A stretch of 9,968 nt of DNA from Bacteroidales bacterium (GTDB taxonomy: Bacteria > Bacteroidota > Bacteroidia > Bacteroidales > WCHB1-69), in the NCBI GenBank assembly GCA_016285615.1, contig JAEERB010000090.1, positions 1 to 9,968 of the forward strand, read 5' to 3'. Made by a program: the position numbers and the translations under genes. Below, piece after piece: positions 1 to 7,087 of the stretch (position 1 is the stretch's first letter; each line of letters opens with the position of its first letter). The notes below the pieces were generated by a model. It was given only the letters and a program-made list of their open reading frames with translations, did no database searches and had not been told where the DNA came from.

Positions 1-1056
1 TTCAACAACAAGATCGGCCTCTGGGCAGCTATGGGTTTGAAGGGTTATTTCCCCGTTTACAACCACTCAACGATGTCTAATGGCGAGTTGATCACCAAAG
101 GTTATGACGAATACCTCGATGTTCTGTATCAAGATATGGAACAACACGGTTTCGCCACCTACGATTTCGAAGGCGGCAATGGCAGAACCAAACTGAGATG
201 CTCACTTGATTTCCAATCAGATTTTGGTGCCATCTTTGCATTGAACAACAAGGTTGATTTCTACACCGGTTTGTTCTGCAGCATCGGTTTCCTCGATATT
301 CTTCCCAAAGATGAAAACAAACACACTTTCATTGAAAATAATACTGACTTGACCAAGGGTATTAAATACAATGGCTTGCTGGGTTCCGATTATCATGATC
401 AATTCAACAAACGTCAAGAGAATATCGACAACGGTATCAGCGTAAGAACCAAATGGCATCTACTCCAAGTAGGTGTTAAGGTTGGTATCCACATCAATGC
501 TGACCTGAAGTCTGAAAAATCTCTGAAGAAACGTTTCTACGAAGAGATGATGAAGAAAGCCGCTACTCCTTGTGTTGAAAAGACCACCGAAGTCGTTTAC
601 ATTATTCCTCAATGTCCTGAAGGATATGACGATGATGATGAAGGCGATGACAATGGCAATGGCAAGAAGATGAGCCCGCAAGAAAAGAAGAATATCAAAG
701 AACTGGCCGAAAGCTTGTCTAAGATTAAGATCCTGTTCGACCTGGATAAAGATATTCCTAAGATCACCGAACAAAACGATCACATCGACAATGCCGTTGA
801 GGTATTGAAGAAAGATAAGAGTCTGTATGTAATCATCGAAGGTTACACCTGCGACCTGGGTACTGAAGAACACAACAGAGACCTGGCACAACGCAGATCA
901 GAAAGTATCAAACGTATCTTCATCGAAAAGGGTGTTCCTGAAAACCAAATCAGAACGGCTGCTTACACCGTTAAGGATAAGGAAAACAAGAACAACATTA
1001 CTGAGCCCAGCCGTGAAGAACACCGTGCTGCTATCTTCAGAATCATGAAGAAATAA
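1..1056 (+). CDS. OmpA-family outer-membrane protein (5' end missing)
   Basis: The reading frame is open from base 1, so the N-terminus, including any signal peptide, lies outside the window; the first ATG (base 31) is internal. About 351 residues are visible. The first ~170 alternate hydrophobic and polar residues with many aromatics (GLWAAMGLKGYFPVY, VDFYTGLFCSIGF, WHLLQVGVKVGIHI), as expected for an outer-membrane beta-barrel. A very acidic, glycine- and asparagine-rich linker follows (bases ~625-665), then an OmpA C-terminal domain (~bases 721-1050) starting at ILFDLDKD. That domain family binds peptidoglycan diaminopimelate through an Asp and an Arg; the likely equivalents are Asp at 853-855 in GYTCD and Arg at 895-897 in LAQRRSES. 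The role inferred is tethering the outer membrane to the cell wall. Codon choice is biased to AAC, AAG, CGT and GGT more than in neighbouring genes, suggesting high expression. Family call is firm; the exact subfamily is not known. Confidence 0.88.
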   Translation, partial: FNNKIGLWAAMGLKGYFPVYNHSTMSNGELITKGYDEYLDVLYQDMEQHGFATYDFEGGNGRTKLRCSLDFQSDFGAIFALNNKVDFYTGLFCSIGFLDILPKDENKHTFIENNTDLTKGIKYNGLLGSDYHDQFNKRQENIDNGISVRTKWHLLQVGVKVGIHINADLKSEKSLKKRFYEEMMKKAATPCVEKTTEVVYIIPQCPEGYDDDDEGDDNGNGKKMSPQEKKNIKELAESLSKIKILFDLDKDIPKITEQNDHIDNAVEVLKKDKSLYVIIEGYTCDLGTEEHNRDLAQRRSESIKRIFIEKGVPENQIRTAAYTVKDKENKNNITEPSREEHRAAIFRIMKK

Positions 1057-1076
1057 TTCTGAAGGCTCTTAAACTG

Positions 1077-1108
1077 AAAAGCGTGTGCGAAAGCACACGC
1101 TTTTTTTT
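1077..1108 (+). terminator. Rho-independent terminator, probably bidirectional
   Basis: An eight-base-pair perfect stem GCGTGTGC / GCACACGC (1081-1088 with 1093-1100) closes a GAAA tetraloop and is followed by eight T (1101-1108). Four A (1077-1080) precede the stem and can extend it against the T run. It sits 20 bases after the OmpA-family stop codon. On the minus strand the same hairpin is followed by four T, so it may also stop transcripts from the converging ABC-F gene, which ends at 1204. Confidence 0.9.
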
Positions 1109-1132
1109 ATTTTCTTTGATGCATTGTTTGTC

Positions 1133-1162
1133 TGTGGAGACGTAGCGCGCTACGCCCCCACA
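1133..1162. repeat. Near-perfect 30-bp intergenic palindrome
   Basis: The left half TGTGGAGACGTAGCG mirrors the right half CGCTACGCCCCCACA with 13 of 15 positions complementary; the two A opposite C mismatches are at the sixth and eighth positions from each end. There is no loop, and the centre is GTAGCGCGCTAC. It lies between two converging genes, after the terminator hairpin and without a T tract of its own. This looks like a dispersed intergenic palindrome of the REP-like sort, or a protein-binding site; a second role in stopping ABC-F transcripts is possible. Only one copy is in the window. Confidence 0.7.
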
Positions 1163-1203
1163 ATGTCTGAAGGTGTTATCGCTAACTGAAAAAATAAGGA
1201 TTC

Positions 1204-3120
1204 TTAGCCGATAAGCTCGCTCCAGAGCTCTTCTTGTTCGGCGATTTTGTTCTTGACGGCTTCGTAAGCTTTGTACAGCTCGCCGGAGGCAATCTCGGCG
1301 GCGTACTCTTCGGGCTTGGCCAGTTTCTCTTCTATCGCTTGGCGCTCTTCTTCTAGTCGGTAGATCTCTTCCTCAATACGTTTGATTCGGTTGTTGCGCT
1401 TGCGCTCTTCCGCCTCCATCTCCTTTTTCCGTTCCCAGTTCTCCTTGTTGGTCGAAATCTTCTTCTCGGCAGGGCCTTTTTCGCCGCCTTGTTGAAGTTC
1501 GTGCAGAGAGTCGATTTTCTTCTTCTCTAAGAAATCATATACATCGCCTAAATAGGTCTTTATCTGGTGGTCTTTAAATTCTATCACCTTCTCGCTGAGT
1601 CCTTGCAGGAAGTCGCGGTCGTGCGATACCAGAATCATGCTGCCCTCATATTGCAACAGTGCGTTTTTCAAGATGTCCTTCGAGGCCATATCGAGATGGT
1701 TGGTCGGCTCGTCGAGGATGAGCAGGTTGAAGGGGGAGAGTAGAAGCTTGGCCAGTGCCAAACGCGATTTTTCGCCTCCTGAGAGCACTTTGACCTTTTT
1801 CTCGGTATCTTCTGTTGAAAAAAGAAAACTACCCAGTATGGTGCGTATTTTGGGCCTTATTTCGCCTACTGCGATTTCATCGATGGTCTCGAAAACGGTT
1901 TTGTCGGGATTGAGCAGGGCGGCTTGGTTTTGGGCGTAGTAGCCGATGGTGACCTGATGGCCGAGTTTGACAGTGCCGCCTTGCGGGGCCAGTTCGCCGA
2001 CGATAGCCTTGACCATGGTGGATTTGCCTTCGCCGTTTTTGCCGACAAAAGCCACTTTTTGTCCGCGTTCGAGGTGGAAGTCCACATGGTTGAGCACATG
2101 ATTGTCGCCGTAGCCTAAGTCGAGGGCTTCGCACTCAACGGTCACGCGGCCCGAGTGTGGGGCAGGGGGGAAGCGGAACGAGATGGCGGAGTTGTCGATG
2201 GTGTCCACTTCCACCTTCTCCATCTTGTTGAGCAGTTTGATGCGGCTCTGCACCTGCTTGGCCTTGGTGGCCTTATAGCGGAAACGCTCGATGAAACGCT
2301 CGATTTGGGCAATCTCCTTCTGTTGGTTCTCGTAGGCCGACTGCTGCGACTCGATGCGCTCCAGTCGTTGGTTAACGTACTCGGAGTAGGAGCATTTGTA
2401 GTCTTGAATGTTGCCCAAGGTGATTTCCACCGTTCTATTGGTAACACGGTCGAGGAAGGCGCGGTCGTGGGAAACCAGAATGAGGCAGCCGTCGTAGTTC
2501 ATTAGGTAATCTTCGAGCCACTGGATGGACTCGATGTCGAGATGGTTGGTGGGCTCGTCAAGGAGGATGATTTCAGGATTTTGCAGCAAAATCTTGGCCA
2601 GCGACACGCGCATCTGCCAGCCGTTGCTGAACTCCTTCATCGGTCGTGCAAAATCGCTGGCTTTGAAGCCGAGGCCCGTCAGCACGCGCTCGGCATCGCC
2701 TTCCATGGTGTTGCCGCCCAGCTGATGGAAGCGGTCGGTGGCGTCGGAGAGTTGTTGGGCCAGGTTGGCGTACTCGTCCGACTCGTAGTCGGTGCGGTCG
2801 GCCAGTTGTGCGCCCAACTGCTCCATGCGTTTCTCCAGTTTTTTCTGCTCCGTGAAGGCCGACATGGTTTCATCCCAGATGGTGGTATCGTACTTGTCAA
2901 AGATCTCTTGTGGCAGGTAGCCCGTGCGGAAGCCGGAGGTGATGATGATGTTGCCTGACTCGGGTTCCATCTCCTTGTGTATGATTTTCAACAGGGTTGA
3001 CTTTCCAGCGCCGTTCTTGCCGACAAGTCCTATGCGGTCTTTATCGCCAATGACGAAAGAGACGTCGTGGAAAAGGAAGTCGCCGGTAAAATTGACCGAA
3101 AGTTTGTTGATAGAAATCAT
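1204..3120 (-). CDS. ABC-F family ATPase (Uup/YheS-like), translation factor
   Basis: 638 residues, the usual length for Uup- or YheS-type ABC-F proteins. Two ATP-binding cassettes lie on one chain with no membrane segment: Walker A GKNGAGKST (34-42), signature FSNGW (164-168), Walker B with catalytic Glu in LLDEPTNHLD (186-195); then Walker A GKNGEGKST (360-368), signature LSGGE (446-450), Walker B LILDEPTNHLD (467-477). The helical linker (about 240-305, rich in Arg, Lys and Gln) is where ABC-F proteins reach into the ribosomal E site towards P-site tRNA. A charged C-terminal coiled coil (about 555-635) resembles that of Uup. The start MISINKLSVNFTG is chosen because the first cassette begins there and a promoter box lies just upstream; the frame stays open 72 codons further, through that promoter, with non-conserved sequence. 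It acts in the cytoplasm on ribosomes. Housekeeping factor and antibiotic-protection factor cannot be told apart by sequence inspection; the former is more likely. Confidence 0.93.
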   Translation of the reverse strand: MISINKLSVNFTGDFLFHDVSFVIGDKDRIGLVGKNGAGKSTLLKIIHKEMEPESGNIIITSGFRTGYLPQEIFDKYDTTIWDETMSAFTEQKKLEKRMEQLGAQLADRTDYESDEYANLAQQLSDATDRFHQLGGNTMEGDAERVLTGLGFKASDFARPMKEFSNGWQMRVSLAKILLQNPEIILLDEPTNHLDIESIQWLEDYLMNYDGCLILVSHDRAFLDRVTNRTVEITLGNIQDYKCSYSEYVNQRLERIESQQSAYENQQKEIAQIERFIERFRYKATKAKQVQSRIKLLNKMEKVEVDTIDNSAISFRFPPAPHSGRVTVECEALDLGYGDNHVLNHVDFHLERGQKVAFVGKNGEGKSTMVKAIVGELAPQGGTVKLGHQVTIGYYAQNQAALLNPDKTVFETIDEIAVGEIRPKIRTILGSFLFSTEDTEKKVKVLSGGEKSRLALAKLLLSPFNLLILDEPTNHLDMASKDILKNALLQYEGSMILVSHDRDFLQGLSEKVIEFKDHQIKTYLGDVYDFLEKKKIDSLHELQQGGEKGPAEKKISTNKENWERKKEMEAEERKRNNRIKRIEEEIYRLEEERQAIEEKLAKPEEYAAEIASGELYKAYEAVKNKIAEQEELWSELIG

Positions 3121-3138
3121 ATCACCAGTTTGAGGCTG

Positions 3139-3146
3139 CAAAAATA
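3139..3146 (-). promoter_or_regulatory. Bacteroidetes -7 promoter box for the ABC-F gene
   Basis: Read on the minus strand this is TATTTTTG, an exact match to the Bacteroidetes sigma-factor consensus TAnnTTTG. It ends 18 bases before the chosen ATG, which would give a leader of roughly a dozen bases. A clear TTTG at the -33 position was not found. Confidence 0.6.
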
Positions 3147-3213
3147 CGATAATTTCCGGTTCGGCTTCCGCCTCGAAAATGTGAAAGTTCGCCCTTCGCT
3201 TTATGAAAAGTAT

Positions 3214-3221
3214 TATCTTTG
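3214..3221 (+). promoter_or_regulatory. Bacteroidetes -7 promoter box for the exported protein-manA-M16 cluster
   Basis: TATCTTTG is an exact match to TAnnTTTG and ends 13 bases before the ATG at 3235, so the leader is probably under ten bases. A possible weak -33 element is TTCG at 3188-3191, 22 bases upstream. This box and the ABC-F box point in opposite directions within the same 114-bp intergenic region. Confidence 0.65.
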
Positions 3222-3234
3222 CATTTTGATAAAA

Positions 3235-4188
3235 ATGAAGCGTATCATTCTTGTATCGGTCCTGTTGTTCTCTTTGTCGGGAGCCATTGCGCAGCGTTCG
3301 TTCGACTTCCGCTTTTGGGAAGATTCGCTGATACATTTGCGCAATTCTGTCGTTTCGGCATCCTCGGAAATTGAACGCTATCAGCTTAATGAGGACTTCA
3401 TGAATCTGCTGGAGTCGATTCTCTGGGAACCCAACTCTTTCAAGTTCGGCTGGGATTCGGTGAAGAACTTCTCAGTGGTCACTTCGCCCGACAAGCTTTT
3501 CAAAATCTTCACGTGGTTTGTGCCGAAGGATGATTTTACCTACGAGAATTTCGGTTTCCTGCAGGTCTATAACGACCGCCGTAAGAAGTATGTCATCTAT
3601 CCGCTGTACGACAAGCGCGGGACGATAGATTATCCCAATACGCATATTGGCGACCAGAACCATTGGTACGGCGCCATCTATTACAAGGTGGTTCCGCTGG
3701 AAGCCAAGAACAAGACCTATTACACGCTCTTTGGTTGGAATGGTAACAACTTGTTTACCAATCAGAAAATTATCGAAGTGTTGCATTTCAAAGCCGACCA
3801 GACTCCCATGTTCGGTGCCATGATTTTCAAGAAGTACAGTTCCAAAGTGAGTCGTGTGATATTGGAATATGCCAAGAATTCGGTGCTGTCGCTCAAGTAC
3901 GAGCGTCAGGCGTACGAGTTGAATACGGGCAAGAAAGATCCCAAAACGAGAAAGCCCATTTACGAAACCGTTTGGGATAATCTGATTATTTTCGATGTGT
4001 TGGCGCCGTTGGAAGACGGATTGGATGGCATTCCTGCTTATCTGGTGCCCGAATCGAGTCTGAATCAGGGCTTTGTGGCCGACAATGGCAAGTGGCTCTA
4101 TCTGCCTAAAGTGAAAGGCTATAATCCTGATGTGAAGCGCCCAGAACACGAAATTAAACAGAGAGAATTTTATAAACCTCCCAAATAA
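3235..4188 (+). CDS. Exported protein of unknown function, upstream of manA
   Basis: 317 residues from the ATG that begins a clear signal peptide, MKRIILVSVLLFSLSGAIAQ, with likely cleavage after Ala19 leaving an N-terminal Gln. An open extension of 56 codons upstream crosses the promoter and is ignored. I do not recognise a named domain. The mature protein has no membrane segment, is rich in aromatic residues, and has strand-like segments such as LFKIFTWFVP (88-97), KYVIYPLY (118-125) and TYYTLFGWNGNN (161-172), then a basic, proline-rich C-terminal tail (about 290-317). It is probably periplasmic or held at the outer membrane from inside, and beta-rich. It is first in a cluster with manA nine bases downstream, so it is made together with a sugar-phosphate isomerase and an M16 homologue; whether this reflects a shared task is not shown. 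I believe similar proteins occur elsewhere in Bacteroidetes, but no function is assigned. Confidence 0.85.
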   Translation: MKRIILVSVLLFSLSGAIAQRSFDFRFWEDSLIHLRNSVVSASSEIERYQLNEDFMNLLESILWEPNSFKFGWDSVKNFSVVTSPDKLFKIFTWFVPKDDFTYENFGFLQVYNDRRKKYVIYPLYDKRGTIDYPNTHIGDQNHWYGAIYYKVVPLEAKNKTYYTLFGWNGNNLFTNQKIIEVLHFKADQTPMFGAMIFKKYSSKVSRVILEYAKNSVLSLKYERQAYELNTGKKDPKTRKPIYETVWDNLIIFDVLAPLEDGLDGIPAYLVPESSLNQGFVADNGKWLYLPKVKGYNPDVKRPEHEIKQREFYKPPK

Positions 4189-4197
4189 CAGATAGTT

Positions 4198-5181
4198 ATG
4201 GAAAGTATGCTATATCCGCTCAAGTTCAAACCCATCTTCAAAGAGAAGATTTGGGGTGGACAGAAGATTAACCAAGTGCTTGGCCTGGACACTGGCACCT
4301 TGCCCAACTGTGGCGAGTGCTGGCTGTTGTCGGATATTGAGGGAGATGTGTCGGAAGTGACCAACGGCTTCCTCTCGGAAAATGGCCTGGATGAGATGGT
4401 GGAGATCTATATGGGAGACCTCGTGGGCGACAAAGTGTTCGAAAAGAGTCAGTTGGGATTCCCTTTGCTCATCAAGTTCATCGATGCCGCCGCCAACCTT
4501 TCGGTGCAAGTGCATCCCGACGATAAGTGGGCCAAGGAGAATTATGACTCGAATGGCAAGACGGAGATGTGGCATGTGATTGACGCTGAGCCAGGTGCAG
4601 GCTTGTATGTGGGCTTCAAAAAAGGTGTTACGCGCGACCAGTATCTGAAATCTGTAGCCGATGGCACGGTGGACCAACTGTTGCAGTTCTACCCCGTGCA
4701 GAAAGGTGACACCTTCTTCATTCCTGCTGGCACCGTGCACGCTATCGGTGCAGGAGTTTTGTTGGCTGAGATACAGGAGTCGTCGGATATCACTTTCCGC
4801 ATTTTCGACTGGAATCGTGTGGACGAGCATGGCAAGCCGCGCGAACTGCATACCGAAGAGGCCTTGCAGGTGCTCGACTTCAAGCAACCCAATCCGTTCA
4901 AGATTGACTACCAGCCCAAGTTCAACGCTTCGGTTCCTGTGGTGCGTTCCGAGTTTTTCAATCTGAATATGATTAACTTGGACAAGCCATTGCAGAAAGT
5001 TTATATGAAGATTGACTCTTTTGTACTCTACATCTGTCTGGAAGGGCAGGCGCATTTTATCCGCGATGGTATCCACGAAGAGATTGGCAAAGGCGAAGTG
5101 CTGCTGCTGCCAGCATCGTTGCCCGACATCAATATCATTCCTATGGGGAAAACGCAGATGATGGAAGTCTATATGGATTAA
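4198..5181 (+). CDS. manA: Mannose-6-phosphate isomerase, class I
   Basis: 327 residues, the compact size common for type I phosphomannose isomerases of Bacteroidetes and Firmicutes. The enzyme interconverts fructose 6-phosphate and mannose 6-phosphate in the cytoplasm, supplying GDP-mannose and GDP-fucose synthesis or admitting mannose to glycolysis. The N-terminal motif YPLKFKPIFKEKIWGGQKI is diagnostic. Zinc ligands of the cupin fold are visible as Gln104 and His106 in SVQVHPDD, Glu123 in KTEMWHV, and His181 in PAGTVHAIG; the catalytic arginine is Arg201 in FRIFDWNR. A second cupin-like region fills about 245-327. The start at 4198 lies nine bases after the upstream stop codon; Met4 (4207) is an alternative just before the conserved motif. 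There is no Shine-Dalgarno sequence, so translation probably relies on coupling or an A-rich leader. No residue expected for activity is missing. Confidence 0.96.
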   Translation: MESMLYPLKFKPIFKEKIWGGQKINQVLGLDTGTLPNCGECWLLSDIEGDVSEVTNGFLSENGLDEMVEIYMGDLVGDKVFEKSQLGFPLLIKFIDAAANLSVQVHPDDKWAKENYDSNGKTEMWHVIDAEPGAGLYVGFKKGVTRDQYLKSVADGTVDQLLQFYPVQKGDTFFIPAGTVHAIGAGVLLAEIQESSDITFRIFDWNRVDEHGKPRELHTEEALQVLDFKQPNPFKIDYQPKFNASVPVVRSEFFNLNMINLDKPLQKVYMKIDSFVLYICLEGQAHFIRDGIHEEIGKGEVLLLPASLPDINIIPMGKTQMMEVYMD

Positions 5182-5182
5182 G

Positions 5183-6478
5183 ATGAGAGAGAAGATTCCA
5201 ATAGACAGGACTAAAGCGCCTGAAATCAAAGATTTTCAATTGTTTGAACTGACGCCGCCGCGAAAATTCATGCTTCGCAACGGCATTGAGGAGACCTTAT
5301 TTTACAATGCACAGTTGGAACTGATTCATTTTGTGGTGGTTCTGCATACGGGGATTCTTCACGAGACTCAAAAACACCTGTCTTCGATGTGCTTTGCGTT
5401 GATGAAAGGTGCGGTGCAGGGCAAAACTGCTGAGGAGGTGAATGACTTTCTGGACTATTACGGTGTCTCTTTGGAGGTGGAACAGGGGATGACCACTACG
5501 GAAATCAATATTTCGGTGCCGCTCCGCAACTGCGAAAGCGTGTTACCGTTTATCATACATCTGCTGTTACATCCTCTATTTGAAGAAGATGCATTGGAGA
5601 GACAGAAACAATTGAGTATCAAGCGACTGGAATATAATCTGGGCAAGGGTAGCTATAGGGCCACGCAGTTGATGTTCAAGACACTCTTTGGTGAAAACAC
5701 CTGTCGCGGTACGCAGTTGACCCGTCAACATATTGAAGCGCTGACAACCAGTCAATTGGAAGAGTATTATCATCGTGTCTTGACATCCCAAAATGTCAGT
5801 TTGTATGTTTCGGGTCAAGTGGATGAGTCGCTGCAGCATCTTATCGAGACGACCTTCTCGCAGATTCCTGAAGGCTCGGTATCGTTGGTGGCTGCCAGGA
5901 TGCTTGAGGGGAACGTATCGCCGTGGGTTTATGAGGAAGACGCTGATAGCATGCAGTCGTCGATGACTTTGTGTCGCCGTTTTGTCGGCTACAATCATCC
6001 TGACAATCGTGCGTGGCCGGTTCTGTCGGTGTTATTTGGGGGCTACATGGGCTCGCGTCTGATGCAGAACCTGCGCGAGACGAACGGCTATACTTACGGT
6101 GTGTTTAATGGTACGATGTTTTTCCAAGACCAGTCGATACATTATATTGACAGTGAGGTGAATATCGATAAGACAGATTTGGCGGTGAAGGCTTGCTACG
6201 ACGAAATGCACCGTCTGCAAGAGGAGAAGCCTGGCGACGAGGAATTGGCATTGGTGCGCAATTATATGTTAGGCAGTGTGTTGCGCGAGGTTGACGGTTC
6301 TATTAAGTTGATGAAGAGATACATATACTGGCAGAACTTTGGACTGGATGAGCAGGAGTTTTATCAAACCGTAGAGGCCATCCGCACGACTGATGCCGAC
6401 ACCATACAGCGATTGGCGCAGACTTATCTGCAGCCAGAACAGTTCACAACGATAGTTGTGGGGAAGAGTAATCGATAG
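5183..6478 (+). CDS. M16-family peptidase homologue without HxxEH (likely non-catalytic or R/Y-type subunit)
   Basis: 431 residues, the size of one two-domain M16B subunit, beginning one base after the manA stop codon. The fold is recognisable: an N-terminal domain (about 30-220) with PLRNCESVLPFIIHLLLHPLFEEDALERQK, and a second domain (about 240-430) with SRLMQNLRETNGYTYGV. The zinc motif HxxEH, which should fall around residues 67-71 before MKG, reads SSMCF, so the three metal ligands are absent. The Arg/Tyr pair that positions substrate in active M16 enzymes is kept: Arg298 and Tyr305, with the same seven-residue spacing as Arg824/Tyr831 of insulin-degrading enzyme. In bacterial M16B heterodimers one subunit carries HxxEH and the other the R/Y pair; this protein looks like the latter, yet no HxxEH partner is in the window. 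No signal peptide is present, so it should be cytoplasmic. It may be a partner subunit, a chaperone-like scaffold, or a pseudoenzyme. Confidence 0.88.
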   Translation: MREKIPIDRTKAPEIKDFQLFELTPPRKFMLRNGIEETLFYNAQLELIHFVVVLHTGILHETQKHLSSMCFALMKGAVQGKTAEEVNDFLDYYGVSLEVEQGMTTTEINISVPLRNCESVLPFIIHLLLHPLFEEDALERQKQLSIKRLEYNLGKGSYRATQLMFKTLFGENTCRGTQLTRQHIEALTTSQLEEYYHRVLTSQNVSLYVSGQVDESLQHLIETTFSQIPEGSVSLVAARMLEGNVSPWVYEEDADSMQSSMTLCRRFVGYNHPDNRAWPVLSVLFGGYMGSRLMQNLRETNGYTYGVFNGTMFFQDQSIHYIDSEVNIDKTDLAVKACYDEMHRLQEEKPGDEELALVRNYMLGSVLREVDGSIKLMKRYIYWQNFGLDEQEFYQTVEAIRTTDADTIQRLAQTYLQPEQFTTIVVGKSNR

Positions 6479-6480
6479 TT

Positions 6481-7035
6481 TTATTTGTTAATGATGCGAT
6501 CTTTATTCTGGGCGAGGAAATTCTCCCAACCCGAGAATTTGCGTCCTCCGAGTTGCACTTTGTTTTGCGACTGGTGGCAGACGGCGGCTGCGAGCGCGTC
6601 GGTAGCGTCCAGATAGTCGCTGTCGTTGGGCACCGTCATCATGTGGTTCAGCATGGCGGCCACTTGCTCTTTCGAGGCGTTGCCGTTACCTGTGATGGCC
6701 TGCTTAATTTTTCGCGGTGGATACTCAAAAACCTGCAGGTTGTGGTGCAAACAGGCCCCGATGGCCACACCTTGTGCACGGCCCAATTTGAGCATCGACT
6801 GGGGGTTCTTGCCCAAAAACGGCGCTTCGATAGCCAGCACGGTGGGTTTGTAGTCAGTGATGAGCTGGCTTACCGCATTGAAGATGGCAGTCAGCTTCTC
6901 GCTTTGATCTTTCAGGCGCGTCATCTTGATAACGCCCATCTTGAGCACTTCGGAGCGGTTGCCCGCACTCTTCAGCAGTGCGTATCCCATAATGTTGGTG
7001 CCCGGGTCAATGCCCAAAATGATATTCTCTTCCAT
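6481..7035 (-). CDS. ruvC: Crossover junction endodeoxyribonuclease RuvC (Holliday junction resolvase)
   Basis: 184 residues, normal for RuvC. It works as a dimer that cuts Holliday junctions symmetrically, together with the RuvAB branch-migration motor, during recombination and repair in the cytoplasm. The RNase H-like fold is plain: GIDPGTNIMGYAL at 8-20 gives the first catalytic Asp10, VLAIEAPF gives Glu70, and YLDATDALAAAVCH gives Asp143 and Asp146, matching E. coli Asp7, Glu66, Asp138 and Asp141. The segment EYPPRKIKQAITGNGNASKEQV (104-125) is also typical. The start is fixed by GIDPGT near the N-terminus and by an AAGGAG ribosome-binding site eight bases upstream. It converges on the M16 homologue with two bases between stop codons. 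The nearest upstream gene on the same strand, the retropepsin-like protease, ends 68 bases away and no TAnnTTTG box is in between, so the two are probably one transcript. Confidence 0.97.
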   Translation of the reverse strand: MEENIILGIDPGTNIMGYALLKSAGNRSEVLKMGVIKMTRLKDQSEKLTAIFNAVSQLITDYKPTVLAIEAPFLGKNPQSMLKLGRAQGVAIGACLHHNLQVFEYPPRKIKQAITGNGNASKEQVAAMLNHMMTVPNDSDYLDATDALAAAVCHQSQNKVQLGGRKFSGWENFLAQNKDRIINK

Positions 7036-7043
7036 AATTATAA

Positions 7044-7049
7044 CTCCTT
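7044..7049 (-). promoter_or_regulatory. Strong Shine-Dalgarno site of ruvC
   Basis: On the minus strand AAGGAG lies eight bases before the ruvC ATG. It is the only strong Shine-Dalgarno match at any gene start in this window, which is notable because Bacteroidetes generally do without them. It supports the start codon chosen for ruvC. Confidence 0.7.
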
Positions 7050-7065
7050 AGCAAGATGGGTCAAT

Positions 7066-7086
7066 TTGTTCTTTGTTCTTTATTCT
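7066..7086. repeat. Three tandem 7-bp units (TTGTTCT)
   Basis: TTGTTCT occurs twice exactly and a third time as TTATTCT, head to tail. The units lie in the 68-base spacer between ruvC and the retropepsin-like gene, directly next to a second tandem repeat at 7088-7119. Slippage or degenerated intergenic repeat material would explain it; no function is evident. Confidence 0.7.
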
Positions 7087-7087
7087 T

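Noticed and set aside
217..891. Two minus-strand open frames opposite the OmpA-family gene
   Set aside because: Both are shadows of the OmpA reading frame without start signals; the hydrophobic runs come from antisense of charged codons.
3067..3234. A 56-residue extension of the exported protein
   Set aside because: It would bury a clear signal peptide inside the protein and overlaps the divergent ABC-F gene and the cluster's promoter.
3121..3336. A 72-residue N-terminal extension of the ABC-F protein
   Set aside because: It crosses the ABC-F promoter box and the start of the divergent gene, and ABC-F proteins begin just before the first cassette, as at 3120.
4210..5229. A 339-codon open frame on the minus strand, opposite manA
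   Set aside because: It is the mirror frame of a well-supported manA, has no recognisable domain or promoter, and its composition (rich in His, Leu, Gln) is what antisense of this coding sequence gives.
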